Positions 35,539 through 43,963 of a stretch of DNA of 64,000 nt are shown piece after piece (position 1 is the stretch's first letter; every line of letters begins with the position of its first letter). The notes under the pieces were generated by a model. That model was not told the DNA's origin. It searched no databases and worked only from the letters and a program-made list of their open reading frames with translations. Both the position numbers and the translations under genes were made by a program. This stretch comes from Streptomyces sp. R33 (GTDB lineage: Bacteria > Actinomycetota > Actinomycetes > Streptomycetales > Streptomycetaceae), in NCBI RefSeq assembly GCF_041200175.1, contig NZ_CP165727.1, positions 7,620,001-7,684,000 of the forward strand, written 5' to 3'.

Positions 35539-36533
35539 GCGGAGGCGTCGAGGAGGGTCTCGGCGACCGCGGTGCGGGCGTACAGCACCGAGCGGCCCGC
35601 CCTGTGCGCGCTGACCAGGCCCGCGTCGCGCAACGCGGTCAGGTTCCGGGACACCCCGGCCGCCGAGAGCCCCGTACGCCGGGCCAGCTCGGTGGTGGAA
35701 GCGGGCGCCTCGAGCTCCGTCAGCAGCAGGGTCCGCGAACGGCCGAGCACGGCGGCGAGGGCCTCGGCCTTCCCGGCCGGCGGCCGCGACGCCCACAGCG
35801 CACCCACCCCGCGCGCCGGATACGCGAGCTGCGGGGGATCCGGCGGCGTCATCCGGGTCAGCAGGCCCGGCCCGAGGAAGGCCGAGGGAACCAGCAGCAG
35901 TCCCCGGCCCGCCGTCTCCCGGGACAGGGGCCGGGTCCTGCGCACCAGGCGCAGGGCGTTGTCGTCCCACTGCACCGCACTGTGCAGCTCGTTGATGACC
36001 TGGCCCGCGCCCTGCTCGGCGGCCTGCCGGGCCCGGTGGAAGACATCGGCCTCGAGCACCGAGCGGATCCGTGCCCAGTACGGGGCGAGCGCCAGCTTCC
36101 AGTACGCCTCGATCTCCTCCGCCAGCCGGGGCAGCCGGGCCTGCGGGTCCGCGTACAGGGCCCGTGCCCGGGGGCCCAGCGCGCCCTGGTGGTAGCGCAG
36201 GTGGTCGAGGTTGCGGCGGACCGGTTCGGCCGGAGCGGCCAGGACCCCGGCCAGCTCCGCCGCCAGCGCGGGGGCCGGTCCGGCGGGCGCAGGGTTGAGG
36301 AAGTGGGGCACGTACCCCTTGGGCGGGATCAGCTCCGCGAGCCAGCCGCGGTCCAGCCCCGCGGCCGTCAGCCGGGGCCTCACCTGCTCCGCCCACGGCC
36401 GGTACACGGGCGAGGCGGCGCCGTCGTTCAGCAGCCGCCGGAAGCTGGTCACCACCTCCCACAACGGCGAGACGGCGAACCGCATCTGGGCCAGATCGCC
36501 CGCCGAGAACGCCAACTCCGCCAGCGGGACCAC
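35535..36533 (-). CDS. DUF5937/ArsR-like winged-helix transcriptional regulator
   Basis: 332 aa from a GTG at 36533 with a poor ribosome site, so leaderless expression is possible. The first 240 residues are the domain typical of DUF5937 proteins (PLAELAFSAGDLAQMRFAVS near the start, KGYVPHFLNP). The C-terminal 80 residues are an ArsR-like winged helix (TTELARRTGLSAAGVSRNLTA, HRAGRSVLYART). It is divergent from an aldo/keto reductase, the likely target. Its 3' end overlaps cynS by 4 bases. Confidence 0.82.
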   Translation of the reverse strand: MVPLAELAFSAGDLAQMRFAVSPLWEVVTSFRRLLNDGAASPVYRPWAEQVRPRLTAAGLDRGWLAELIPPKGYVPHFLNPAPAGPAPALAAELAGVLAAPAEPVRRNLDHLRYHQGALGPRARALYADPQARLPRLAEEIEAYWKLALAPYWARIRSVLEADVFHRARQAAEQGAGQVINELHSAVQWDDNALRLVRRTRPLSRETAGRGLLLVPSAFLGPGLLTRMTPPDPPQLAYPARGVGALWASRPPAGKAEALAAVLGRSRTLLLTELEAPASTTELARRTGLSAAGVSRNLTALRDAGLVSAHRAGRSVLYARTAVAETLLDASA

Positions 36534-36539
36534 CCCTTG

Positions 36540-36559
36540 GATTCACACATGCCCGAATC
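36540..36559. promoter_or_regulatory. Dyad between HTH regulator and aldo/keto reductase
   Basis: GATTC-N10-GAATC lies in the 63-bp gap between the divergent genes. The arms sit where an autoregulating winged-helix protein could bind. Arms are short, so chance is not excluded. Confidence 0.4.
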
Positions 36560-36596
36560 AATGGCCCCGAGCCTACTGCGCGGAGATCATTCCGGC

Positions 36597-37502
36597 ATGA
36601 CCTCTCGGACGATCACCGCGGCCGCCTCGGGCACCTGGAAACTCGGCGACCTCGAAGTGAACCGCATCGGCTTCGGCGCGATGCGACTGACCCAGAACGG
36701 CCCGGCGTTCGCCCCCGGCGCCGCCCCCAGCGACCGCGGCCGCGCGATCGGCGTGCTGCGCCGCGCCGTCGAGCTCGGCGTCAACCACATCGACACCGCC
36801 GCCTTCTACTTCTCCCCGCTGCGCTCCGCCAACGAACTGATCAACCAGGCCCTTGCGCCGTACCCGGACGATCTCGTCATCACCACGAAGGTCGGCCCCG
36901 GCCGGGCCCTGTCGGGGGAGTTCCTTCCGCACGCCACCCCCGGGCAGCTGCGCGGCCAGGTCGAGGAGAACCTGCGCCAGCTCGGCCGCGACCACCTCGA
37001 CGTGGTCAACCTGCGCATCGTCGGGACCGATTCGATCGCCGAACGCTTCGGCGCACTGGCCGAGCTGCGCGAGGCGGGACTCATCCGCCACCTCGGCCTG
37101 TCCAACGTGCGGCCCGGACACCTCGCCGAAGCCCAGGCCATCGCGCCGGTGGTCTGCGTGCAGAACCTGTACGGGATCGGCGCCCCGCCCGAGCAGGAGG
37201 CGTTCCTGCGCACCTGCGGCGAGCAGGGCGTGGCGTTCGTGCCGTTCTACTCGATCGCCGGTACGGGACGCGAAGCGGGCGCGAGCGGCGCCGAACACGA
37301 GGCGGTGCTCGCCGTGGCCCGTGCCCACGGGGTGGGCCCCGCCGAGATCCGGCTGGCCTGGACCCTGCACCGCGGACCGCACGTCCTGGCCATCCCGGGA
37401 ACCGGCAACCCGGACCACCTCACCGCCAACGTGGCCGCCGGCGCCCTGCGCCTCTCCGCCGAGGACCTCGCCGTGCTGGACTCCGCCGGTCCGTCCGTCT
37501 GA
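36597..37502 (+). CDS. Aldo/keto reductase
   Basis: 301 aa; ATG at 36597 (an in-frame ATG at 36549 is less likely). TIM-barrel AKR motifs: NRIGFGAMRLT, GVNHIDTAAFYFSP with the catalytic Tyr, VITTKVG with the Lys, GLIRHLGLSNV and LAIPGTGNPDHL near the cofactor site. It would reduce carbonyls with NADPH. The substrate is unknown. It is divergent from a DUF5937-type regulator and ends at a clear hairpin. Confidence 0.9.
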   Translation: MTSRTITAAASGTWKLGDLEVNRIGFGAMRLTQNGPAFAPGAAPSDRGRAIGVLRRAVELGVNHIDTAAFYFSPLRSANELINQALAPYPDDLVITTKVGPGRALSGEFLPHATPGQLRGQVEENLRQLGRDHLDVVNLRIVGTDSIAERFGALAELREAGLIRHLGLSNVRPGHLAEAQAIAPVVCVQNLYGIGAPPEQEAFLRTCGEQGVAFVPFYSIAGTGREAGASGAEHEAVLAVARAHGVGPAEIRLAWTLHRGPHVLAIPGTGNPDHLTANVAAGALRLSAEDLAVLDSAGPSV

Positions 37503-37514
37503 CGGACCGGCGTA

Positions 37515-37550
37515 CGGCCGTCCGCCCCGCCGCGGCGGAACGGACGGCCG
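37515..37550. terminator. Bidirectional terminator
   Basis: Arms CGGCCGTCCG (37515-37524) and CGGACGGCCG (37541-37550) pair perfectly, with an inner GCC/GGC extension. It lies between the convergent aldo/keto reductase gene and the membrane-protein gene. Confidence 0.7.
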
Positions 37551-37560
37551 GGGTGCCAGG

Positions 37561-38208
37561 TCAGCGGAGACCGAGCGGTCCCTTCCCGACGACGGTGTTG
37601 CCGGTGACCGTGCCGTCGGCGCCGGCCAGGGTCACGGCATGCCGGACCCCGTCGGGACCGAGGACCACGGCCAGCCAGGCGCTGCCGCCGCCCTGCTGCG
37701 CGACGGCGCGCAGCGCCTCGACCTTGCCGCCTTCCACGGCGGCCGTCGCCTTCTCGACGGCCTGGGCCGCCGGCAGCGCGGGCAGCGGCACCGGGGCGCC
37801 CTTGGCTGCCCCGTCCGCCCGGCCTCCCGGACCACGGCCGCCCGGTGCCCGGCCCGACAGACCGCGGTCGCCGTCGACGACCTCGGGCTCGCCGCCCTTG
37901 CGCAGCTTCGGGCCCATCGGTCCCATCGGGCCGTCCGCCGGCTGCCCCGCACGGCCGTGCTCACGGACCTTGGCGGCGAAGCCGCCCCGCACGTGCTCCC
38001 GGTGGCCGTGCTCGGCAGCCGCCACCGCCACCGCCCCGCCGCCGATCAGGACGACCAGCCCGAGGGCGACCCATCGCGTACGCCCCTCACGGGCCAGCCG
38101 GACCAGCCGGCCACGGCGACCCGCCGCCGTACCGGTCGCGGTCGCGTCGGCCTTGGCCTCGCCCGGGCCCGCGGGCGGCTCGGGGGGCTGGGGACTGGAC
38201 TGAGTCAT
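37561..38208 (-). CDS. Single-pass membrane protein with PepSY-like C-terminal region
   Basis: 215 aa. The ATG at 38208 has AGGAG 7 bases upstream; an ATG two codons earlier is too close. Residues about 45-65 form one membrane segment (WVALGLVVLIGGGAVAVAAA) after a Pro/Ala/Arg-rich cytoplasmic tail. A flexible Gly-rich stretch (GPMGPMGP) follows. The last 75 residues (AVEKATAAVEGGKVEALRAV, then DGTVTGNTVVG) look like a weak PepSY fold. It is divergent from a two-component system and may be its target or feedback partner. Confidence 0.65.
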   Translation of the reverse strand: MTQSSPQPPEPPAGPGEAKADATATGTAAGRRGRLVRLAREGRTRWVALGLVVLIGGGAVAVAAAEHGHREHVRGGFAAKVREHGRAGQPADGPMGPMGPKLRKGGEPEVVDGDRGLSGRAPGGRGPGGRADGAAKGAPVPLPALPAAQAVEKATAAVEGGKVEALRAVAQQGGGSAWLAVVLGPDGVRHAVTLAGADGTVTGNTVVGKGPLGLR

Positions 38209-38269
38209 CGGCATGCTCCTCGCGTTCTCCGGGCACTCTGCCCGGCTCGGCAGAGTCTGCGCGGCGGAT

Positions 38270-38308
38270 GCTGAAGCCCCGCTGAAGCAGGCTGAAGACC
38301 TCTTCAGC
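38270..38308. promoter_or_regulatory. Direct-repeat operator upstream of the response-regulator gene
   Basis: Three GCTGAAG copies start at 38270, 38281 and 38291, and an inverted copy (CTTCAGC) lies at 38302-38308. The 10-11-bp spacing matches tandem half-sites bound by OmpR-type regulators on one face of DNA. It lies between the divergent membrane-protein and response-regulator genes, so autoregulation plus target control is likely. Confidence 0.65.
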
Positions 38309-38341
38309 AAGCCGCCGACGCGACCTGAGAACCTTGTCCCC

Positions 38342-39019
38342 ATGCGCGTACTGGTGGTCGAGGACGAACGGCGGCTCGCCGCTGCCCTGCAGCGGGGTCT
38401 GCAGGCCGAGGGCTTCTCCGTGGACGTCGCCCACGACGGCCCGCAGGGCCTGTGGCTGGCCGCCGAGCACGACTACGACGCCATCGTGCTCGACATCATG
38501 CTGCCCGGGCTCAACGGCTACCGGGTCTGCGCCCGGCTGCGCGCGAGCGGCTGCGAGTCGGGGATCCTGATGCTCACCGCCAAGGACGGCGAGTACGACG
38601 AGGCGGAGGCCCTCGACACCGGCGCGGACGACTTCCTCTCCAAGCCCTTCTCGTACGTGGTCCTGGTCGCCCGGCTGCGCGCCCTCATCCGGCGCACCGG
38701 CCGCCGCAGCCCGCAGGTCATGGAGTTCGGCGACCTGGTGATCGACCCGGCCGGCCAGCGGTGCACGCGCGGCGGTACCGAAGCACGGCTGACCTCGCGC
38801 GAGTTCGCGGTCCTCGTGTACCTGGCCCGACGGGCCGGGGAGGTCGTACCCAAGCGGGAGATACTGGAGCACGTCTGGGACGCCGCCTACGAGGGCGACC
38901 TGAACGTCGTCGAGGTCCACGTCAGCGCCCTGCGCCGGAAGATCGACGCGCCGTTCGGCCGGGCCGCAGTGGAGACCGTCCGCGGCGCCGGCTACCGGCT
39001 GGCGGCCGACGGTGGCTGA
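38342..39019 (+). CDS. OmpR-family response regulator
   Basis: 225 aa; ATG at 38342. The receiver domain has the acidic pair EDE, the phospho-acceptor Asp in IVLDIMLPG and the switch lysine in SKPF. The C-terminal winged helix (LTSREFAVLVYLARRAGEVV, ALRRKI, VRGAGYRL) binds DNA. It overlaps the kinase gene by 8 bp. Direct GCTGAAG repeats just upstream are its likely binding site. Confidence 0.94.
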   Translation: MRVLVVEDERRLAAALQRGLQAEGFSVDVAHDGPQGLWLAAEHDYDAIVLDIMLPGLNGYRVCARLRASGCESGILMLTAKDGEYDEAEALDTGADDFLSKPFSYVVLVARLRALIRRTGRRSPQVMEFGDLVIDPAGQRCTRGGTEARLTSREFAVLVYLARRAGEVVPKREILEHVWDAAYEGDLNVVEVHVSALRRKIDAPFGRAAVETVRGAGYRLAADGG

Positions 39020-40451
39020 ACCGGAGACCGGCGCCACCGTCCGGTCCTTCAGCGGTGGCCGCCTGCGCATCCTCCGCCGGATCCGCGACGCGGCGCGGCG
39101 CGTGCGCCCCCGGTCCGTCCGCGCCCGGGCCACGCTCGGCGCCTCCACCGTGGTGGCCCTCGCCCTCGGCGCCGCCTCCTTCGCCCTGCTCGGGATGCTG
39201 GACGGCAACCTGATGCGGGGCGCCCAGGCCGACGCCGAACGGCAGGCCCTGTCCACCGCCGGGCTGGCGGCCGCGGGCCGGCTCGACACCGTACTGGCAC
39301 CCGGGCGCGACACCGACTTCCTGCAGGTCGTCGATGCCGAGGGCCGCGTCCTGGCGGCGAGCCCCAACCTCGCCGGCCGCCCCGCCCTCTCCCCGGCCCG
39401 CCCGGGCAAACCCGGTACGGTCCGCCGCACTTGGAAGGAGGGCCCGGCCCGCGGCGACCGCCGCCACCGCGTCGTCCAGGTCACCACCGTCACCGGGGAG
39501 GGACTGGTCACCGTCTACGCGGGGACCTCGCTGCGGCAGGCCGACGCCGCCGACGACGTCATCACCGGCGCGCTGGCCGTCGGGGTACCGCTGCTCGTGC
39601 TCACCGTCGCGCTGGTCACCTGGCGGGTGACCGGCTGGGCGCTGCGCCCCGTCGAGGCGATCCGCGCCGAGGTCGCCGAGATCAGCGACCGCGACCTGCA
39701 CCGCCGGGTGCCGGTACCGCGCAGCCAGGACGAGATCGCCCGGCTCGCCGCCACCATGAACACCACACTGGACCGGCTGGAAGCCGCCGGGATCCGCCAG
39801 CGCCGGTTCATCGCCGACGCCTCGCACGAACTGCGCAGCCCGATCACGGTGCTCCGCACCCAGTTGGAGGTCGCCCAGGCCCACCCCGATCCGGCGCTGT
39901 GGGGCGAACTGGTCAGCGGTGCCCTGGAGGACACCGTGCGGCTCCAGGACCTCGCGGCCGACCTGCTCCTGCTGGCCCGGCTGGACACCGGGGAACCGCC
40001 GCCGGCCGCGGCCGTCGACCTCGCGGACGTCGCCCGCGAGGCGGCCCGCTCGCGCAGGCGGGACCGGATCCCCGTCGACATGGAGATCGTCCCCGAGGCC
40101 GTCGTGCGCGGCAGCACGCTCTGGCTCTCCCGGCTCGTCACCAACCTGCTGGACAACGCCCAGCGCCACGCCGACCGGCAGGTCGGGCTCCTGCTGAGGG
40201 TCGACGCGGCCCGGCGTACCGCCGTGCTGGAGGTGCGCGACGACGGGCCGGGCATCGCGGCCGCCGACCGGGAGCGAGTCTTCGAGCGGTTCACCCGCCT
40301 CGACGACGCCCGCAGCCGTGACGAGGGAGGCACGGGCCTGGGCCTGGCCATAGCCCGCGACATCGCCACCCGGCTGGGCGGCTCCCTCACGGTCGAGGAC
40401 GCCCCGGCCGGCGCACGTCTGGTGGCCCGCCTTCCTCTGGACACCGCCTGA
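39012..40451 (+). CDS. Sensor histidine kinase
   Basis: 479 aa from a GTG at 39012 inside the end of the regulator gene. Two membrane segments (residues about 44-65 and 180-202) flank an extracellular region of about 115 aa. A HAMP domain follows (WALRPVEAIRAEVAEIS), then the dimerisation histidine in DASHELRSP (His272), the N box NLLDNAQRHA and the G boxes DDGPGIA and GGTGLGLAI. The signal is unknown. Partner of the preceding OmpR-type regulator. Confidence 0.94.
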   Translation: MAEPETGATVRSFSGGRLRILRRIRDAARRVRPRSVRARATLGASTVVALALGAASFALLGMLDGNLMRGAQADAERQALSTAGLAAAGRLDTVLAPGRDTDFLQVVDAEGRVLAASPNLAGRPALSPARPGKPGTVRRTWKEGPARGDRRHRVVQVTTVTGEGLVTVYAGTSLRQADAADDVITGALAVGVPLLVLTVALVTWRVTGWALRPVEAIRAEVAEISDRDLHRRVPVPRSQDEIARLAATMNTTLDRLEAAGIRQRRFIADASHELRSPITVLRTQLEVAQAHPDPALWGELVSGALEDTVRLQDLAADLLLLARLDTGEPPPAAAVDLADVAREAARSRRRDRIPVDMEIVPEAVVRGSTLWLSRLVTNLLDNAQRHADRQVGLLLRVDAARRTAVLEVRDDGPGIAAADRERVFERFTRLDDARSRDEGGTGLGLAIARDIATRLGGSLTVEDAPAGARLVARLPLDTA

Positions 40452-40618
40452 AGCGGGCGGTTTTGCGGTTCTGATTGTTCCCCGTTCTGCTTTTTTCGCA
40501 CCTGCCCATCTCTGTTCACTCCATGCTTGCCTCGGCTCTCGAAGGGGGGCGCCAGCAACGCCAGAGCCGCATCCCGAACAGACATCAACCATGGCGCAAG
40601 CAGCCAGAGGACGGCGCG

Positions 40619-40846
40619 ATGAAGAACAACCGGATGATCGTCACCGTGGTGGCGCTCTTAGCGATCTTCGCCTTCAGTGTGGTGATGGTGGTGGCGGGAC
40701 AGCCCGTCGCAGCCATCACCGCCCTGATCCCGTCGGTCGCGCTGGGCGTGCAGCAGATCGTGCAGGCGGGCACGGGACTTGCGGAGAGCCGCCGCGAGCG
40801 GCCCTCCGTACAGGTGCCCGACGTGGACGAGGAGCCGCGGCGATGA
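40619..40846 (+). CDS. Small two-segment membrane protein, first gene of a sigma-like module
   Basis: 75 aa; ATG at 40619 with GAGGA upstream. Residues about 6-27 and 30-48 are hydrophobic (VVALLAIFAFSVVMVVAG, then ITALIPSVALGV). The tail is charged. It overlaps the next gene by ATGA, so translation is coupled. The leader upstream is T-rich relative to the window. I do not recognise a family; a membrane partner or phage-holin-like protein are both conceivable. Confidence 0.6.
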   Translation: MKNNRMIVTVVALLAIFAFSVVMVVAGQPVAAITALIPSVALGVQQIVQAGTGLAESRRERPSVQVPDVDEEPRR

Positions 40847-41769
40847 ACCTCCACTCGGCACCCCAGGACGTTCCCCAGGGCCGGAGCGGCAAGCCGGGCC
40901 GCCGGCTGGGACCCATCGTCGAAGGCACCGGCCCGGCGCACCGCGCCTGGCTCGAGCCGCTGCGCGACGCCGTACACGGCAGGGGAGTGACGCTGGACGA
41001 GCTCCAGGCACGTACCGGCCGGGACAAAGGGCACATCTCCGAACTGCTGCGGGCCGTCGGACGCTACCCGCGCTGGGTCTTCGTCCGTACGGTGCTCCTC
41101 GCGCTCGAACGGCCCCGCCTGCCGTACGGCACGATGCGGCTCCGCTGGGTGATCGCGGCCCAGGACGTCGGCAAGCGCACCTCGTGGATCAAGGACTGCC
41201 TCCACGAGGGCGGCGCCCGCCACCACACCGCGGCCGCCTCGGCCCCGCTGGACTTCCGGGCCTTCCAGCAGATGCACCGCCCGCACTACACCCGCTACGC
41301 CTCGGCGTTCCTGCGCCGGAGCGGCCTCGTCGAGAAGGCGGTCGACGACGTCTTCACGCTCCTGCTCATGCTGTGGCACGACGCGCTCGCCAGTGAGAAC
41401 CCCGAGCGGTTCGCATGGCCGATACTGCGCCAGACCGTGCTCGAACGCGCCCCGAAGGAGAACGGCCGCCCCTCGCTCGTGGAGGCCGCCTTCGACACGG
41501 TCGCCCTGGACCTCGCCCGGGACCCGATAGGCCAGGTCGAGGAGTCCATGGCCCTGTTCCGGGCCGTCGGGGAGCTCCCGCCCGTGCAGCGCGACGTCCT
41601 CGTCCTGCTGTACCTGTGCGGACTGGAAGAGGCCCGGGTGGCGGACGAACTGGGCGTCTCCCTCGCCTTGGTACGGTCCACCGCCCGGCACGCCAAGCGC
41701 AATCTGCAAGCCGCCCTGTACCCGGACACCACCACCGAGGAGGGGGTCTGCGGTGACCTCGACCATTGA
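40843..41769 (+). CDS. HTH plus sigma-70-like DNA-binding protein
   Basis: 308 aa; ATG at 40843 in an ATGA overlap with the preceding gene. Residues about 40-80 resemble an XRE-type helix-turn-helix (VTLDELQARTGRDKGHISEL). Residues about 145-215 resemble sigma region 2 (HRPHYTRYASAFLRRSGLVE, then DDVFTLLLMLWHDAL). Residues about 245-295 are sigma region 4 (ELPPVQRDVLVLLYLCGLEE, ADELGVSLALVRSTARHAKR). This order is unusual for an ECF sigma factor. It overlaps the next gene by 17 bp. The pair may form a regulator with its partner or antagonist. Confidence 0.75.
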   Translation: MNLHSAPQDVPQGRSGKPGRRLGPIVEGTGPAHRAWLEPLRDAVHGRGVTLDELQARTGRDKGHISELLRAVGRYPRWVFVRTVLLALERPRLPYGTMRLRWVIAAQDVGKRTSWIKDCLHEGGARHHTAAASAPLDFRAFQQMHRPHYTRYASAFLRRSGLVEKAVDDVFTLLLMLWHDALASENPERFAWPILRQTVLERAPKENGRPSLVEAAFDTVALDLARDPIGQVEESMALFRAVGELPPVQRDVLVLLYLCGLEEARVADELGVSLALVRSTARHAKRNLQAALYPDTTTEEGVCGDLDH

Positions 41770-42583
41770 CCAGCTGCTGGGCCGCGCCCGGCTCCACGCC
41801 ACCTCGCACGCACCCGCCGACGTCACGGACATCGGCTGCGCACCGCACCGCCAGGCGGGCGCCTGGGCGCCCGACGCGGCGGCGGGCGAACCGCACAGGG
41901 GCATGCGGGGAGCCGCCCGCGACCTCCAGGCCCTGTGCGAAACGGCCGTCACGGCAGCCGCCGTCGCCGCACTGGGCGATTTCCTCACGCACAAGCTGCC
42001 CCAGCCCTCCGGTGCCCGCGTCCTGGGCTGCATCCTGCTGCTCACCGACGCCGAGGACGCCGCCCGCTTCTGGTGGCAGTACGCCGCCGGCGCCGGAGAC
42101 TCGATCGCCTCGTACTGCCTGTACCTCCACCACCTCGCGCTCGGGGAGAACCACGAAGCCGTCTGGTGGCGGCGCCAGACGACCCCGGCCGCCGCCCGGC
42201 ACGCGGCGGATGCACCGGATGCGCCGGACACGGCGGACGCACCGGACACGGCGGACGCGCCCGACGCACCGGACGCGGCCACCGTGGTCTTCGACGGGGC
42301 GGAGCGGAACCTCGCGGCCGATGCGAGCCTGCCCACCACCCTGCGGGTCCTGCGGGCGCTGCGGCCCGGCGGAGGCGCGTCGAAGCGCGGCTCGAGCACC
42401 GTCAAGGCCGTCATGGACTACGTCTCGGCCGCCGTCAGCTACGTCGACGACGATCTCGAACTGGCGCTGCCCGACCCGGACTTCACGGACCGGATCCGCG
42501 CCCTGACGGCGGCCGCCGCCCGCCCGGCGCGCCCCGGCCACCGGAGCGCGCCCCGCCTCCCGCCCCGGCTCCGGGCCACCTGA
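41753..42583 (+). CDS. Partner protein of the HTH-sigma-like gene, unknown family
   Basis: 276 aa; GTG at 41753 inside the end of the sigma-like gene. Soluble, mainly helical. It contains a tetratricopeptide-like middle (AARFWWQYAAGAGDSIASYC, LYLHHLALGENHEAVWW) and then a low-complexity run of (T/P)ADAPD repeats at residues about 150-174. The C-terminal part, VKAVMDYVSAAVSYVDDDLE, is acidic. Position and overlap suggest it works with the sigma-like protein, perhaps as an antagonist or adaptor. A terminator follows. Confidence 0.65.
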   Translation: MTSTIDQLLGRARLHATSHAPADVTDIGCAPHRQAGAWAPDAAAGEPHRGMRGAARDLQALCETAVTAAAVAALGDFLTHKLPQPSGARVLGCILLLTDAEDAARFWWQYAAGAGDSIASYCLYLHHLALGENHEAVWWRRQTTPAAARHAADAPDAPDTADAPDTADAPDAPDAATVVFDGAERNLAADASLPTTLRVLRALRPGGGASKRGSSTVKAVMDYVSAAVSYVDDDLELALPDPDFTDRIRALTAAAARPARPGHRSAPRLPPRLRAT

Positions 42584-42603
42584 CCGTCACCGCCTGGAAC
42601 AGA

Positions 42604-42637
42604 GGTGCCGCTCGGCAGGGGACCGCCGAGCGGCACC
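42604..42637. terminator. Bidirectional terminator
   Basis: A perfect 13-bp stem (GGTGCCGCTCGGC, loop AGGGGACC, GCCGAGCGGCACC) lies between the convergent sigma-like module and the serine-hydrolase gene. Confidence 0.78.
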
Positions 42638-42648
42638 GGCCGTCGGGG

Positions 42649-43923
42649 TCAGCGCGAGCCGTGCTCCGGGAGGTCCTGCTCGGCCGGGGCCGAGGTCAGG
42701 GCCGGGAGCAGCGCGAAGCCGCGCGGGGCGGTGGCGGCCGCAGGCGGCCTCTTCCCGCAGAACGCGCCCTCGAGCGTGCCGCCCAGGGCCGTGTTCGCCT
42801 CGCCCTTGTTCGAGGTGTTCGCCACCGCGGCGAGGCTGCGCTTCCCGTCGCGGGTGGCGAAGGCGTACGTGTAGAAACCCTGGACCGTGCCGGTGTGCCC
42901 GTACACCGAGGTCCCGCACGACAGGTCGTAGCGGCGCAGCCCCAGACCGTAGAACCGGCTGTTCGTGGTGTCCGTCGGGGTCATGGCGAGCATGGCGTCC
43001 AGCATGCGGGGCGCCAGCAGCTTCCCGCCGAGCAGCGCGGACACGAAGGTGTTCAGATCGGCCGCGCTCGAAATCACCGCACCGGCGGACTGCGCCCAGG
43101 ACGCCGTCTGCTCGGTGGAGTCGACCAGCGGTGCCCCGGCCTCGTCCGGGTGGAGGTAGCCGTGCAGGTGAGCACCCTTGATCTCGGTCGAGGGGTGCAC
43201 GTACGAGGTGTTCCTGAGCCGCAGCGGCTTGATGATGCGGCGCTCGTACTCCTTGGCCACGCCGTGTCCGGCGGCCTTCTCGATGAGCATGCCGACGACC
43301 ACGAAGTTGGTGTTGGAGTACTTGTACGAGACGCCCGGCTCGGTCGTGCGCGGTTCGCGCAGCGAGAGCGCAACCAGATCCTGGTAGGCGAAGACCTTGT
43401 TCCGGACGGCCTCGAAGCCGGGCACGGTCCGCTCGAACATGGCCTCCGTGTAGTCCGCCAACCCGCTGCGGTGGGTGAGCAGATGACGCACCGTGATCCG
43501 GTCGTCGGGCAGCAGGCCGGGCAGGTAGCGGTTCACCGGGGCGTCCAGGCTCAGCTTCCCCTCGTCCACCAGCTGGAGCAGGACGACGCCGGAGAACGTC
43601 TTGGTGACGCTGCCGATCCGGAAGCGGCTCTTCGGGTCCATGGCCGCACCCGTGGTCCGGTCCTGTACGCCCACCGCACGCGTCAGCGGCGCACCGGATC
43701 CGGTGATGCGGACCATGGCGCCCGGCGCCCCGGCCGCGGTGGTGTTCCTCAACGCCTGGGTCACGGCCTCCATGTCGGGCTTCGGGGCGGGCACGGCGGT
43801 CTGAGCCGCCCGGGCCGGGAGCGGGGCCGCCGCCGCCCGGGCGGCGGTCGCGGGCACCACACCGGCGACCACGGCGAGCAGGGCGGCGGCGAGGGCCAGG
43901 CGTCGGTCGAGAGGCATGCGCAC
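42649..43923 (-). CDS. Exported serine hydrolase (beta-lactamase / DD-carboxypeptidase class)
   Basis: 424 aa. The GTG at 43923 lies 6 bases after GAGG; an ATG two codons later is also possible. A signal peptide (RRLALAAALLAVVAGVVP) precedes the catalytic domain. The SxxK motif is in IGSVTKTF, the YxN motif in KYSNTNF and the HTG box in YGHTGTVQGF, as in streptomycete D-Ala-D-Ala carboxypeptidases and class C-like esterases. It would act on peptidoglycan or ester substrates outside the cell. The next gene upstream, NlpC/P60, also concerns the wall. Confidence 0.88.
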   Translation of the reverse strand: MRMPLDRRLALAAALLAVVAGVVPATAARAAAAPLPARAAQTAVPAPKPDMEAVTQALRNTTAAGAPGAMVRITGSGAPLTRAVGVQDRTTGAAMDPKSRFRIGSVTKTFSGVVLLQLVDEGKLSLDAPVNRYLPGLLPDDRITVRHLLTHRSGLADYTEAMFERTVPGFEAVRNKVFAYQDLVALSLREPRTTEPGVSYKYSNTNFVVVGMLIEKAAGHGVAKEYERRIIKPLRLRNTSYVHPSTEIKGAHLHGYLHPDEAGAPLVDSTEQTASWAQSAGAVISSAADLNTFVSALLGGKLLAPRMLDAMLAMTPTDTTNSRFYGLGLRRYDLSCGTSVYGHTGTVQGFYTYAFATRDGKRSLAAVANTSNKGEANTALGGTLEGAFCGKRPPAAATAPRGFALLPALTSAPAEQDLPEHGSR

Positions 43924-43963
43924 GTTGATCCTCAACTACGGAGTGACGGGAAAGGTTTCGCGC

